NCBI RefSeq assembly: GCF_010614725.1
Contig: NZ_JAAEHL010000005.1
Location: forward strand, 1 to 64,000
Direction of reading: 5' to 3'
Length of the DNA stretch: 64,000 bases
DNA from: Flavobacterium ajazii
Lineage (GTDB): Bacteria > Bacteroidota > Bacteroidia > Flavobacteriales > Flavobacteriaceae
In this document: in pieces, positions 34,599-44,764 of the stretch
Position numbering within the stretch: position 1 is the first letter of the stretch
Layout: the number at the start of each line of letters is the position of its first letter
The notes under the pieces: model-generated
Databases searched by the model: none
What the model was told of the DNA's origin: nothing
Seen by the model: only the letters and a program-made list of their open reading frames with translations
Translations under genes and position numbers: made by a program

Positions 34599-34612
34599 TG
34601 CTAATTAATTCT

Positions 34613-34620
34613 TATTTTTG
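34613..34620 (+). promoter_or_regulatory. fbaA -7 box
   Basis: TATTTTTG fits the -7 consensus 37 bp before the fbaA start. A well-placed -33 TTG was not found. Confidence 0.5.
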
Positions 34621-34657
34621 CAACCTAAAAACCTAAAAACAACTAAAAAAAATTACA

Positions 34658-35725
34658 ATGGCACACAATATCAAACCAGGAGTGGCTACAGGAGATCAGG
34701 TACAGGAAATCTTTAATTATGCAAAAGAAAAAGGATTTGCCTTACCTGCAGTAAACGTTACAGGATCGAGTACAATCAACGGAGTTCTTGAAACTGCAGC
34801 AAAACTTAACGCACCGGTTATCATTCAATTTTCAAACGGAGGAGCACAATTCAACGCTGGAAAAGGATTATCAAACGCTGGAGAAAAAGCAGCTATCGCA
34901 GGAGGAATCGCGGGAGCAAAACATATTCATACTTTGGCAGAGGCTTATGGTGCAACTGTAATTTTACATACTGATCACTGCGCAAAAAAGTTATTGCCTT
35001 GGATTGATGGTTTATTAGATGCTTCTGAAAAACATTTTGCAGAAACAGGGAAACCATTATTCAGTTCTCACATGATCGATTTGTCTGAGGAGCCAATCGA
35101 AGAGAACATCGAAATCTGTAAAGAATATTTAGCTAGAATGAGCAAAATGGGAATGACATTAGAAATCGAACTTGGTATTACAGGTGGAGAAGAAGATGGC
35201 GTTGACAACTCAGATGTAGACAGCTCAAAATTATACACTCAGCCAGAAGAAGTAGCTTACGCTTACGAAGAATTATCTAAAGTGAGCCCTAAATTTACAA
35301 TTGCTGCTGCTTTTGGAAACGTTCACGGTGTTTATAAACCAGGAAACGTAAAATTAACTCCAAAAATCTTAAAAAATTCTCAGGATTTCGTACAAAACAA
35401 ATTCAACACTGGACACAACCCAGTTGATTTCGTTTTCCACGGAGGTTCAGGTTCTACACTTGAAGAAATCAGAGAAGGAATTAGCTACGGAGTTATCAAA
35501 ATGAACATCGATACAGATTTACAATTTGCATACACTGAAGGTATTCGTGATTATATGGTTAAAAACCTTGACTATTTAAAATCTCAAATTGGTAACCCAG
35601 AAGGTCCGGATGCTCCAAACAAAAAATACTACGATCCAAGAAGATGGGTTCGTGAAAGCGAAGTAACATTCAATGCAAGACTTGAACAAGCTTTTGCTGA
35701 TTTAAATAACGTAAACACGTTGTAA
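34658..35725 (+). CDS. fbaA: Class II fructose-bisphosphate aldolase
   Basis: The 355-aa enzyme splits fructose-1,6-bisphosphate in glycolysis. Class II features are clear: LHTDHCAKK (His104, Asp106, His107), LEIELGITGGEEDGVDNS, AAAFGNVHGVY, VFHGGSGS and GVIKMNIDTDLQ, giving the zinc ligands and the catalytic Asp. Length matches the long E. coli FbaA type. Separated from accD by a self-complementary spacer. Confidence 0.97.
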   Translation: MAHNIKPGVATGDQVQEIFNYAKEKGFALPAVNVTGSSTINGVLETAAKLNAPVIIQFSNGGAQFNAGKGLSNAGEKAAIAGGIAGAKHIHTLAEAYGATVILHTDHCAKKLLPWIDGLLDASEKHFAETGKPLFSSHMIDLSEEPIEENIEICKEYLARMSKMGMTLEIELGITGGEEDGVDNSDVDSSKLYTQPEEVAYAYEELSKVSPKFTIAAAFGNVHGVYKPGNVKLTPKILKNSQDFVQNKFNTGHNPVDFVFHGGSGSTLEEIREGISYGVIKMNIDTDLQFAYTEGIRDYMVKNLDYLKSQIGNPEGPDAPNKKYYDPRRWVRESEVTFNARLEQAFADLNNVNTL

Positions 35726-35737
35726 TTAACAATTAAC

Positions 35738-35768
35738 AATTGACAATTAATCTTATCAATTGTCAATT
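35738..35768. repeat. Self-complementary AATTGACAATT spacer repeat
   Basis: AATTGACAATT (35738-35748) pairs with AATTGTCAATT (35758-35768), inside a spacer made of ATTAACA and TCAATTA repeats. It has no clear T-run, so termination is doubtful. The same words appear at 49595-49659. Confidence 0.6.
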
Positions 35769-35788
35769 ATCAATTATCAATTAAAAAT

Positions 35789-36643
35789 ATGGCTTGGTTT
35801 AAAAGACAAGAAAAAGGGATTACGACCGCGACAGAAGACAAGATGGACGTTCCGAAAGGATTGTGGTACAAATCTCCTACTGGAAAAATTATTGATGCTG
35901 ACGAATTAGCAAGAAATCTATTCGTTAGTCCTGAAGATGATTTTCACGTTCGAATTGGAAGCGCAACCTATTTTGAAATTTTATTCGACAACAACGAATT
36001 TGTTGAGTTAGATAAAAACATGACCTCTAAAGATCCTCTGCATTTTGTGGACACAAAAAAATATGCAGAAAGATTAAAAGACGTAATGGACAAAACTCAT
36101 CTTAAAGACGCTGTACGTACAGGAGTAGGAAAATCTAAAGGAAGAGAGCTTGTGATCTGCTGTATGGATTTTGCATTCATCGGTGGATCTATGGGAGCTG
36201 TAGTAGGTGAAAAAATTGCAAGAGGTATTGATCACGCTATTAAAAACAAACTTCCGTTTGTAATGATTTCTAAATCTGGTGGGGCTCGTATGATGGAAGC
36301 TGCTTATTCTTTAATGCAATTAGCAAAAACTTCTGTAAAATTAGCTCAATTAGCGGAAGCTAAATTACCTTACATCTCTCTTTGTACAGATCCAACAACT
36401 GGAGGAACAACTGCATCTTACGCCATGTTAGGAGACATCAACATCTCTGAACCGGGTGCTTTGATTGGTTTTGCTGGTCCGCGTGTTGTTCGTGACACTA
36501 CAGGAAAAGATTTACCTGAAGGTTTCCAAACTGCTGAATTCTTATTAGAACACGGTTTCTTAGACTTTATCACGCCTAGAAAAGAATTGAAAGATAAGAT
36601 TAACTTATATATCGATTTGATTCAGAATAATGATATCCGATAG
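35789..36643 (+). CDS. accD: Acetyl-CoA carboxylase carboxyltransferase, beta subunit
   Basis: The 284-aa subunit transfers the carboxyl group from biotin to acetyl-CoA in fatty-acid synthesis, together with Acc[50 protein letters not shown] and [13 protein letters not shown] are standard. The N-terminal zinc ribbon is altered: WYKSPTGK and FVSPEDDF stand where E. coli has the two Cys-x2-Cys pairs, so no zinc ligand remains. The alignment otherwise runs to the normal start. A terminator follows. Confidence 0.95.
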   Translation: MAWFKRQEKGITTATEDKMDVPKGLWYKSPTGKIIDADELARNLFVSPEDDFHVRIGSATYFEILFDNNEFVELDKNMTSKDPLHFVDTKKYAERLKDVMDKTHLKDAVRTGVGKSKGRELVICCMDFAFIGGSMGAVVGEKIARGIDHAIKNKLPFVMISKSGGARMMEAAYSLMQLAKTSVKLAQLAEAKLPYISLCTDPTTGGTTASYAMLGDINISEPGALIGFAGPRVVRDTTGKDLPEGFQTAEFLLEHGFLDFITPRKELKDKINLYIDLIQNNDIR

Positions 36644-36661
36644 TTTTAACTATTTAAAATA

Positions 36662-36697
36662 GAAAATCCCAAGAAAAATCGCTTCTTGGGATTTTTT
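36662..36697 (+). terminator. Terminator after accD
   Basis: AAAATCCCAAGAA pairs with TTCTTGGGATTTT, ending in a T-run. Confidence 0.8.
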
Positions 36698-36724
36698 ATA
36701 TCTTTATTTTAAATCTTATTCTTC

Positions 36725-37321
36725 ATGGCTAGAATTATTATTGGTTTTATAATTTGTTTTCTTCTTGGGAATTGTGCCAAGAAAAAAGAAAATATCATCA
36801 TAAAAAACAAACCATATATTATTGCTTATGAAGACATTAAATCATCAAATTATTTAAAGAAGAAAAACATTCCTCTTCCACCTAAAGGTTTCTACAGTGA
36901 AAGTCAATTATTAATTGATAAAAAAGGTCATTTTTATTATTATCAAAAAGAACATTTTAGAGCTGGATGCGGAACAAAAGAAGAAAGCGACACACTTCCA
37001 CACTTTATAAATTTAAAACCAAACGATATAATCATAATTCCAGAAGAAAGTTTAACTAATTTCCTTTCACAAAACATCTTAAACAAGGTAATAAACAGAA
37101 GAATACTAATTGTTGCATCTCAAAATGATACAATAAAAAACACATCTTTTTTTAATTTTATAAATAAAAATCAATTAATAGCATATCAAATAAGACGAAC
37201 AACACAAGAAGAAGATACCGTTTTAAAATACAAACTTGAAGATAAATATTATTCTCCTCAAGACATAAAATGGGATCAAAATAGAATCACTCTTCCGTTT
37301 ATAAAGCCAAAATTAAAATAA
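36725..37321 (+). CDS. Hypothetical lipoprotein
   Basis: The 198-aa product matches no family I know. The N-terminus MARIIIGFIICFLLGNCAKKK is a lipoprotein signal, with Cys17 as the likely anchor. A segment PPKGFYSESQLLIDKKGHFYYYQ and a lone Cys in RAGCGTKEE follow. It is convergent with the permease gene; only 5 bp separate their ends. Confidence 0.65.
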   Translation: MARIIIGFIICFLLGNCAKKKENIIIKNKPYIIAYEDIKSSNYLKKKNIPLPPKGFYSESQLLIDKKGHFYYYQKEHFRAGCGTKEESDTLPHFINLKPNDIIIIPEESLTNFLSQNILNKVINRRILIVASQNDTIKNTSFFNFINKNQLIAYQIRRTTQEEDTVLKYKLEDKYYSPQDIKWDQNRITLPFIKPKLK

Positions 37322-37326
37322 AAAAA

Positions 37327-38574
37327 CTACATTCCAGTACGGATCGCTTCCACCGGATCCAGATTTGCAGCTGAAATTGCCGGAAGAATCCCGGAAATCA
37401 ATCCGATAAGACCTGCTAAAGTGGTTCCTAAAATTATATTTCCGAAACTTAAGACAAATTCAAAATCGAGTGCTTTTGTTAAGATAAATGCAATTCCCCA
37501 AACCATCAATAATCCGATGATTCCGCCAATTACAGAAAGAATTATGGCTTCAAATAAAAACTGAAATAAAATAAATCGGTTTTTAGCTCCCAGCGATTTT
37601 TGAATTCCAATCAAATTGGTTCTTTCTTTTACCGAAACAAACATAATATTGGCGATTCCGAAACCTCCCACTAGAAGAGAAAATCCACTGATAATCCATC
37701 CTACAACATTTAACTGCCCTAAAATACTATCGATAAAATCAGTAAATCCGGAAAGCACATTTAGAAAAAAGTTATCCATTTCTCCTGCTTTCATTCCACG
37801 AATAGCCCTAAGTTTTTGTGTTACTTCTGCCTTGTAAGCATCCATATCAACTCCTTTTTCAGGTTTTAAAACAATAACCGGAGTCATTGAATCACTATCA
37901 CCGTACATTCGGCGTAAAAAATTTGCAGGAAGGTAAACAGAGGTATCATTACTATCCCCAAAAAAACCCGCACCTTGTTTTGCAATTACACCAATTACAG
38001 TAAAACGCTGCCCGTACAAACGGATATTTTTTCCAATGGGATCACTTGCGCCAAAAAGCCCTTCTGCAATATCATACCCAAGTACAATAACGGCTGATCC
38101 AGAGTTAGATTCCGATTCATTATAAAACCTTCCTTTATCAAAACTTAATCCGTCGATGTCTACCATTTCAAATGAAGACGGAACAATATTTACATCTGCA
38201 ACTGTTCTTGAATCATATTTTAACGTTTCATGATTTACAAAAAGCTGGTATCCTACCTGATTAGTGTTGTTAAGCGAATTTTTAAGCGCCACATATTCAT
38301 CATATTTCACATTCGGGAATTGCTCTCTCTTCCATTGTGGAATTTCTGAAGGCCCGAAACTAAATTTTATTAAATAAATCGTATTTTTATCTAAGCTGCT
38401 CAGGTCTTTAGAAATTTTCCTGTCTAAAGAATCTACAGCAGCCAAAACGGCAATAATCGAAAAAATACCAATTGTAACACCCAGCAATGACAACAATGTG
38501 CGTAATTTATTATTGCGCAAAGCATTGATGGCAAAACTCAGACTTTCTTTTAATAATCTCAGATAAAGAAGCAT
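37327..38574 (-). CDS. ABC transporter permease (MacB/FtsX type)
   Basis: The 415-aa protein has an N-terminal membrane helix (LRTLLSLLGVTIGIFSIIAVLAAV), a periplasmic domain (about residues 45-280, MacB_PCD-like, with AVIVLGYDIAEGLFG and GQRFTVIGVI) and three C-terminal helices (FSLLVGGFGIANIMFVSVKERT; EAIILSVIGGIIGL; ending DPVEAIRTGM). This is the four-helix MacB fold used for export of peptides or lipoprotein-linked cargo. The ATPase is not in the window. Cargo unknown. Confidence 0.9.
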   Translation of the reverse strand: MLLYLRLLKESLSFAINALRNNKLRTLLSLLGVTIGIFSIIAVLAAVDSLDRKISKDLSSLDKNTIYLIKFSFGPSEIPQWKREQFPNVKYDEYVALKNSLNNTNQVGYQLFVNHETLKYDSRTVADVNIVPSSFEMVDIDGLSFDKGRFYNESESNSGSAVIVLGYDIAEGLFGASDPIGKNIRLYGQRFTVIGVIAKQGAGFFGDSNDTSVYLPANFLRRMYGDSDSMTPVIVLKPEKGVDMDAYKAEVTQKLRAIRGMKAGEMDNFFLNVLSGFTDFIDSILGQLNVVGWIISGFSLLVGGFGIANIMFVSVKERTNLIGIQKSLGAKNRFILFQFLFEAIILSVIGGIIGLLMVWGIAFILTKALDFEFVLSFGNIILGTTLAGLIGLISGILPAISAANLDPVEAIRTGM

Positions 38575-38707
38575 ATAATAGTATTTTTCAATAAAGTAAA
38601 ATTCAATATTTTAAAAACAAAAACCTAATAAAAGTTAACTTACTCATCAGTAGATTTTTTTAGCATAATGTTACATTAATTTTCTTTAAAATAATATATA
38701 AAAAAAC

Positions 38708-38715
38708 TACTTTTG
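38708..38715 (+). promoter_or_regulatory. purH -7 box
   Basis: TACTTTTG fits the -7 consensus and lies 25 bp before the purH start. No clean -33 TTG was seen. Confidence 0.5.
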
Positions 38716-38740
38716 CAGTCTCAAAATTCATAACTACACA

Positions 38741-40267
38741 ATGAGCACAACTAAAAAAATACAATCAGCGTTAATATCTGTTTTTTCGAAAGATGGATTA
38801 GAACCAATCGTTAGAAAATTACACGAACAAAACGTAACACTTTATTCAACAGGAGGAACAGAAGATTTCATTAAAAACCTTGGTATTCCGGTAGTTCCTG
38901 TTGAAGACATCACTTCTTTTCCTGAAATTCTTGGCGGACGAGTAAAAACTTTACACCCAAAAATTTTTGGAGGTATCTTGAACCGTCAGGATAACGAAAG
39001 TGACGTTCAGCAGATGAAAGAATTTGATATTCCACAGATTGATTTAGTAATTGTTGATTTATATCCTTTTGAAAAAACTGTTGCTTCTGGTGCAAGCGAG
39101 CAGGATATTATTGAAAAAATTGATATCGGAGGTATTTCACTAATTCGTGCCGGTGCAAAAAATTTCAAAGACACAGTAATTGTTGCTTCTGTAAACGAAT
39201 ACAGTTTGCTTTTAGATTTGATTACCGAGCAAGACGGGGCAACAACTTTGGAGAACAGAAGATTATTTGCTACTAAAGCATTCCACGTTTCATCTCACTA
39301 TGATGGAGCAATTTTTAATTATTTCAATACAGATGAGACTATTTACAAAGAAAGTATTGCAAACGGTCAGGTTTTAAGATACGGTGAAAACCCTCACCAA
39401 AAAGGATTCTTCTTTGGAGATTTTGACGCTATGTTCAAAAAAGTTCACGGAAAAGAATTATCATACAACAACTTACTTGATGTTGATGCTGCTGTTAACT
39501 TAATTGCTGAGTTTAAAACTGACGGACCAACATTCGCTATTTTAAAACACAACAATGCTTGTGGATTAGCTTCAAGAAAAACGATCAGCGAAGCTTATTT
39601 AGCAGCTTTAGCTTGTGACCCAACTTCAGCTTTTGGAGGAGTGTTAATTTCTAATACTAAAATTGATTTAGAAACTGCACAGGAAATCAACAAACTATTC
39701 TGCGAAGTTGTAATTGCTCCAGCTTATGATGATGAGGCTGTTACGGTTTTACAAGAGAAGAAAAACCGAATTATTTTAGTTCAAAATGAAGTTGAATTAC
39801 CAACTCGTCAAGTAAGAACTTGTCTTAATGGTTTGTTAATTCAGGACAGAAATAACATTACAGATACTAAAGAGCATTTAAAAACCGTTACAATTACAGA
39901 ACCGACTGCTCAGGAGATTGAAGATTTGATCTTTGCTTCTAAAATCTGTAAGAATACAAAATCAAACACTATTGTATTTGCAAAAAACGGAACATTGATT
40001 TCTTCTGGCACAGGTCAGACATCGAGAGTTGATGCTTTAATACAGGCCGTTGATAAAGCAAAAGCTTTTGGATTTGATTTGAACGGAGCTTCAATGGCAA
40101 GTGATGCATTTTTCCCTTTTCCGGATTGTGTAGAACTGGCAAAAAAAGCAGGAATAACAGCTGTAATTCAGCCTGGAGGTTCTATAAAAGATGAGTTGAG
40201 CATCAATTATTGCAACGAAAATAATCTTGCAATGGTATTTACAGGAACACGTCATTTTAAACATTAA
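38741..40267 (+). CDS. purH: Bifunctional AICAR formyltransferase / IMP cyclohydrolase
   Basis: The 508-aa enzyme performs the last two steps of IMP synthesis. The N-terminal cyclohydrolase domain shows STGGTEDFIKNLGIPV, GGRVKTLHPKIFGGIL and GGISLIRAGAKN. The transformylase part shows RYGENPHQKG, FAILKHNNACG, DPTSAFGGVL and SDAFFPFPD, ending IQPGGSIKDELSI and MVFTGTRHFKH. Length normal. Confidence 0.97.
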   Translation: MSTTKKIQSALISVFSKDGLEPIVRKLHEQNVTLYSTGGTEDFIKNLGIPVVPVEDITSFPEILGGRVKTLHPKIFGGILNRQDNESDVQQMKEFDIPQIDLVIVDLYPFEKTVASGASEQDIIEKIDIGGISLIRAGAKNFKDTVIVASVNEYSLLLDLITEQDGATTLENRRLFATKAFHVSSHYDGAIFNYFNTDETIYKESIANGQVLRYGENPHQKGFFFGDFDAMFKKVHGKELSYNNLLDVDAAVNLIAEFKTDGPTFAILKHNNACGLASRKTISEAYLAALACDPTSAFGGVLISNTKIDLETAQEINKLFCEVVIAPAYDDEAVTVLQEKKNRIILVQNEVELPTRQVRTCLNGLLIQDRNNITDTKEHLKTVTITEPTAQEIEDLIFASKICKNTKSNTIVFAKNGTLISSGTGQTSRVDALIQAVDKAKAFGFDLNGASMASDAFFPFPDCVELAKKAGITAVIQPGGSIKDELSINYCNENNLAMVFTGTRHFKH

Positions 40268-40273
40268 TTTGTT

Positions 40274-40281
40274 TAACTTTG
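40274..40281 (+). promoter_or_regulatory. mreB -7 box
   Basis: TAACTTTG lies 40 bp before the mreB start and fits TAnnTTTG. It begins only 6 bp after the purH stop codon. Confidence 0.5.
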
Positions 40282-40321
40282 TTCAAAATAATTTATAACA
40301 TTTTAAACCCCTAAAAAACTT

Positions 40322-41350
40322 ATGGGATTTTTTGATTTCATGACTGAGGATATTGCGATAGACCTTGGTACCGCAAACACTTTAATCATTCATAATGATA
40401 AAGTTGTTATTGACAGCCCTTCTATCGTGGCGCGCGACAGAATTTCAGGCAAAATCATCGCTGTTGGTAAAGAAGCCAACATGATGCAAGGTAAAACACA
40501 TGAAAACATCAAGACCATAAGGCCTTTGAAAGATGGTGTAATTGCTGATTTCGATGCTTCGGAAAAAATGATCAATATGTTCATTAAAAGTATTCCGGCA
40601 TTGAAAAAAAGAATGTTTACTCCAGCTTTAAGAATGGTAGTATGTATTCCTTCCGGAATTACTGAGGTTGAAATGCGTGCAGTAAAAGAATCTTGTGAAA
40701 GAGTAAATGGAAAAGAAGTTTATCTGATTCACGAGCCTATGGCTGCAGCAATTGGTATTGGAATCGATATCATGCAGCCAAAAGGAAACATGATTGTGGA
40801 CATTGGCGGTGGTACAACTGAAATTGCCGTTATCGCATTAGGTGGAATTGTGTGTGACAAATCTGTAAAAATTGCAGGGGACGTTTTCACAAACGATATA
40901 GTTTATTATATGCGTACACAACATAACCTTTTTGTTGGTGAAAGTACAGCTGAAAAAATAAAAATTCAAATCGGAGCTTCTATCGAAGATTTGGACGGGC
41001 CACCTGAAGATATGTCTGTTCAGGGTAGAGATTTGCTTACAGGGAAACCTAAACAGGTTGATGTTTCATACCGTGAAATTGCTAAAGCATTAGACAAATC
41101 AATTCAGCGTATTGAAGATGCCGTAATGGAAACTTTATCTCAGACTCCTCCTGAATTAGCAGCAGATATTTACAACACAGGTATTTATTTAGCAGGTGGT
41201 GGATCAATGTTAAGAGGTCTTGACAAACGTATTTCCCAAAAAACAGATTTACCTGTTTACATTGCAGAAGATCCTTTAAGAGCTGTTGTCCGTGGAACAG
41301 GAATGGCACTTAAAAACATTACAAAATTCAAAAGCATCTTAATTAAATAA
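40322..41350 (+). CDS. mreB: Rod shape-determining protein MreB
   Basis: The 342-aa actin homologue polymerises along the membrane and directs wall growth. DIAIDLGTANTLI (phosphate 1), MIVDIGGGTTEIAVIALGG (phosphate 2) and YLAGGGSMLRGLDKR (adenosine site) are present, as is HEPMAAAIGIG. It heads the mreB-mreC-mreD-mrdA-rodA block; the mreC gene follows after 105 bp. Confidence 0.98.
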   Translation: MGFFDFMTEDIAIDLGTANTLIIHNDKVVIDSPSIVARDRISGKIIAVGKEANMMQGKTHENIKTIRPLKDGVIADFDASEKMINMFIKSIPALKKRMFTPALRMVVCIPSGITEVEMRAVKESCERVNGKEVYLIHEPMAAAIGIGIDIMQPKGNMIVDIGGGTTEIAVIALGGIVCDKSVKIAGDVFTNDIVYYMRTQHNLFVGESTAEKIKIQIGASIEDLDGPPEDMSVQGRDLLTGKPKQVDVSYREIAKALDKSIQRIEDAVMETLSQTPPELAADIYNTGIYLAGGGSMLRGLDKRISQKTDLPVYIAEDPLRAVVRGTGMALKNITKFKSILIK

Positions 41351-41455
41351 GATTCAAAATAACAAATCAAAAAAAATCAGAGTTGAATCTAACCATTCGG
41401 CTCTGATAAATTTGAAACCAAAAGCATATCCTGAAACAAAATAACCGAACAAGAA

Positions 41456-42286
41456 ATGCAGCAAATTTTTAATTTCATTATACGAAACAGTAACCGGTTG
41501 CTGTTTTTGCTGCTTTTAGGCGTATCATTGGCACTCACAATTCAATCTCATTCTTTTCACAGAAGCAGGGTTATCAGTTCTGCTAATTTTATAAGTGGCG
41601 GTGTTTATGAAAAAATAAATACTGTAAACGAGTATTTGAATTTAAGAACTGAAAATGACGAACTGGTACTTGAAAACGCAAGATTAAAAAGTCTTTTATT
41701 CAACATAGAAGACACTACAAAAGCACCAATGATCGACAGTCTTAAAGGTGTGAAACCGGCAGATATTATTGTTTCAAAAGTAATTCATAATTCATACAGT
41801 ACTCACGAAAATTACCTTACCTTAAACTCCGGATCTAATGAAGGTGTAAAACAAGACATGGGTGTAATTAATAGCTTAGGTATTATTGGAATAGTAGACA
41901 ACACTTCTCCAAATTATTCTACAGTAGTCAGCATCTTGAATATGAAATCCCAAATTAATGCTAAAATAAAAAAATCAAATCACTTTGGTTCGCTTACGTG
42001 GAATGGAAAAAGTACAGGCTTCGTACAACTGACCGATGTTCCAAGACTAGCTTCGGTTAGAAAAGGTGACACTATTGTCACAGGTGGGCAATCTGTAATT
42101 TTCCCTGAAAACATTAACATTGGAACAGTCGATAAGGTATATACCGACAAAAAGACTACTTTTTATACAATTAATGTTAAGCTATTTAACGACATGACTA
42201 ATTTAGGGCATGTCTATATCATCAAAAGCAAAGACAGAGAAGAACTTATTAATTTAGAAAACAAAAACAAGGAAAAAGATGAATAG
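41456..42286 (+). CDS. mreC: Rod shape-determining protein MreC
   Basis: The 276-aa protein has an N-terminal membrane helix (RLLFLLLLGVSLALTIQS), a coiled coil (INTVNEYLNLRTENDELVLENARLK) and the periplasmic MreC beta domains, with LTLNSGSNEGVKQDMGVIN, GIVDNTS and DTIVTGGQSVIFPENINIG. It connects MreB to the wall-synthesis enzymes. Its last 8 bp overlap mreD. Confidence 0.95.
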   Translation: MQQIFNFIIRNSNRLLFLLLLGVSLALTIQSHSFHRSRVISSANFISGGVYEKINTVNEYLNLRTENDELVLENARLKSLLFNIEDTTKAPMIDSLKGVKPADIIVSKVIHNSYSTHENYLTLNSGSNEGVKQDMGVINSLGIIGIVDNTSPNYSTVVSILNMKSQINAKIKKSNHFGSLTWNGKSTGFVQLTDVPRLASVRKGDTIVTGGQSVIFPENINIGTVDKVYTDKKTTFYTINVKLFNDMTNLGHVYIIKSKDREELINLENKNKEKDE

Positions 42287-42785
42287 CGCTTTGTTAGTCA
42301 ATATTTTTCGGTTTATTATGTTGCTGGCAATTCAGGTTGTTATTTTTAATAATATGAATTTTCTGGGATACATAAGTCCTTTTCCGTATATCTTATATAT
42401 CATTTTATATCCGGTAAACAGTAACAGAACCGGTTTAATAATTTCTAGTTTTTTATTAGGACTTACCATGGACATGTTCTGTAATTCAGGTGGGATTCAC
42501 GCTGCTTCGTGCGTAATTTTATCGTATTACAGGCCTTATATTTTTAAATTTTCTTTTGGGTTAAGTTATGAATATCAGACTATAAAACTAAATGAGTCAT
42601 TGACACCTGAACGATTTTCATTCATTCTGGTTTCAGTTTTACTGCATCATATAGTCTTATTTATCCTTCTCGCCTTTCAATTTAAATTTATCTGGGATAT
42701 TTTACTCAGGACCTTATTCAGTTCTGTTTTCACAATACTCATTTCTATAATAATCATATATCTTATTAAGCCAAATAAACGATGA
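42279..42785 (+). CDS. mreD: Rod shape-determining protein MreD
   Basis: The 168-aa integral membrane protein has about five hydrophobic segments, and PFPYILYIILYPVNSNR and LGLTMDMFCNSGGIHAASCV are typical of the Bacteroidota MreD. It overlaps mreC by 8 bp and mrdA by 4 bp (ATGA), so translation is coupled through the block. Confidence 0.9.
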   Translation: MNSALLVNIFRFIMLLAIQVVIFNNMNFLGYISPFPYILYIILYPVNSNRTGLIISSFLLGLTMDMFCNSGGIHAASCVILSYYRPYIFKFSFGLSYEYQTIKLNESLTPERFSFILVSVLLHHIVLFILLAFQFKFIWDILLRTLFSSVFTILISIIIIYLIKPNKR

Positions 42786-44749
42786 GAAAAGTTCTGCTGC
42801 CCACTTTAATTATTATTGCAGCATCTTTGCTAGTAATCAGGATATTTTATTTACAGGTTATTGATGATTCTTTCAAACTAAAATCAGAGAATAACGCTAT
42901 CAAAATAAAATACGATTATCCTGAACGAGGCTATATTTATGATAGGTACGGAAAATTGCTTGTTGCGAATCAGTCTTCTTACGACATTATGGTGATTCCA
43001 AGAGATATTAAAGAAGATCTGAATGTTACAGAGTTCTGTCAATTATTAAATATTACAAAAGAAGATTATTATAAAAGAATAGAAAAAGCGAAGGTTTACA
43101 GCCCTAGATTACCTTCTGTTTTTTTAGCACAACTTAATAAATCCGAATTTGCTGCTTTTCAGGAAAAAATTAGAAAATATGAAGGTTTTTATTTTCAAAA
43201 ACGTTCTCTTCGCGATTATGAGGTAGACTATGGTGCAAATATTTTTGGCTTTATCACTCAGGTAAATGAAAAGCTTATTGCAAGAAATCCTTACTACAAT
43301 AGTGGTGATTTAATTGGAAAACAAGGTGTTGAAGAAAGTTACGAGGAAATCCTAAGAGGCATAAAAGGGGTTAAATACATCCAAAAAGACAAATACAATC
43401 GTGAGATTGGCTCTTATAAAGATGGAAAATACGATACTATTGCCGTACAAGGAGAAGACATTACTTTAACCATTGACGCTGAACTTCAAAAATACGGTGA
43501 AGAATTAATGATTAATAAACGAGGAGGAATTGTAGCGCTTGAACCTAAATCGGGAGAAATTTTGGCGCTTGTTACGGCTCCTTCTTACGACCCTGGAATT
43601 TTAGTTGGAAGACAGCGTTCTAAAAACTATACCCTTTTATATCATGATTCTATTGCCAAACCTCTTTATGACAGAGGGCTTTTGGCAGAATATCCGCCGG
43701 GATCGCCTTTTAAAATTTTAACTGGACTGGTAGCTTTACAGGAAGGAGTTATTGACGAGAACTTTTCTGTTTCCTGCCATCATGGCTTCAGTTATGCGAG
43801 AGGGCGATTTATGAGATGTCACTGTAGTGGAGGACAATTGCAATTACACAGGGCTATTTACCAATCCTGCAACAGTTATTTCGCAACATCTTACATGCGA
43901 ACAATTAATAAATATACTAAACCGGCTGCCGCAGTAGATGTTTGGAGTAATCACCTTAAGACATTTGGATTGGGTGAATTCATGGGATACGATTTGCCAA
44001 CCGGAAAAAGAGGTAAAATACCTACTTCAAAAACCTATAAAAGAATGTACCCTAATGGAGGCTGGCGAAGTACAGCAATTGTTTCTAATGCAATTGGTCA
44101 GGGAGAAGTCGTAATGACACCAATACAATTAGCAAATATGATGGCAACTGTTGCCAATCAGGGGTATTATTATACGCCTCACATCATTAAAAAAATTGAA
44201 GGTGAAAAAATTGATGCCAAATTTACAACCAAGCATACCACTAGCATTGACAAAAAATATTTCCCGCCAATTATCAGCGGTTTATTTGATGTTTATAACA
44301 TGGGAACTGCCAGCAGACTTAGAGTTGAAGGTATCGATATTTGCGGAAAGACCGGAACAGCAGAAAACTATACAAAAATTAATGGCGTAAGAACAAAACT
44401 AAAAGACCACTCTATATTTGTTGCTTTTGCACCAAAAGACAATCCAAAAATAGCTATTGCAATTATGATTGAAAATGGAGGTTTTGGTGCTACTATTGCC
44501 GGACCAATTGCCAGTTTGATGATTGAAAAATATTTGAAAAAGAAAATTTCAAGAACAGATTTAGAAACAAGAGTTTTAAACATAAGCCTTAGAAGCGAAT
44601 ACGCAAAATTAGGCGGTATGAAAGAAGCAGAAGTAATTGAATCGACACCGAAAGATTCTGTTCTTAAGGCTAAAATTGTTACTCCAAAAACACCAGCACC
44701 AAAAACAGAGCCTACGAAAACAGCAGTAGACACTACTAAAAAAAATTAA
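42782..44749 (+). CDS. mrdA: Penicillin-binding protein 2
   Basis: The 655-aa transpeptidase cross-links peptidoglycan during elongation. After one N-terminal membrane helix come the dimerisation domain (YPERGYIYDRYGKLLVANQ) and the catalytic domain. Ser308 in PPGSPFK is the active serine (SxxK), SCNSY is the SxN motif and CGKTGTAEN the KTG motif. A Pro/Thr/Lys-rich tail of about 40 residues closes the chain. RodA, its partner glycosyltransferase, follows after 15 bp. Confidence 0.96.
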   Translation: MRKVLLPTLIIIAASLLVIRIFYLQVIDDSFKLKSENNAIKIKYDYPERGYIYDRYGKLLVANQSSYDIMVIPRDIKEDLNVTEFCQLLNITKEDYYKRIEKAKVYSPRLPSVFLAQLNKSEFAAFQEKIRKYEGFYFQKRSLRDYEVDYGANIFGFITQVNEKLIARNPYYNSGDLIGKQGVEESYEEILRGIKGVKYIQKDKYNREIGSYKDGKYDTIAVQGEDITLTIDAELQKYGEELMINKRGGIVALEPKSGEILALVTAPSYDPGILVGRQRSKNYTLLYHDSIAKPLYDRGLLAEYPPGSPFKILTGLVALQEGVIDENFSVSCHHGFSYARGRFMRCHCSGGQLQLHRAIYQSCNSYFATSYMRTINKYTKPAAAVDVWSNHLKTFGLGEFMGYDLPTGKRGKIPTSKTYKRMYPNGGWRSTAIVSNAIGQGEVVMTPIQLANMMATVANQGYYYTPHIIKKIEGEKIDAKFTTKHTTSIDKKYFPPIISGLFDVYNMGTASRLRVEGIDICGKTGTAENYTKINGVRTKLKDHSIFVAFAPKDNPKIAIAIMIENGGFGATIAGPIASLMIEKYLKKKISRTDLETRVLNISLRSEYAKLGGMKEAEVIESTPKDSVLKAKIVTPKTPAPKTEPTKTAVDTTKKN

Positions 44750-44764
44750 TACGGATTATTTCAA

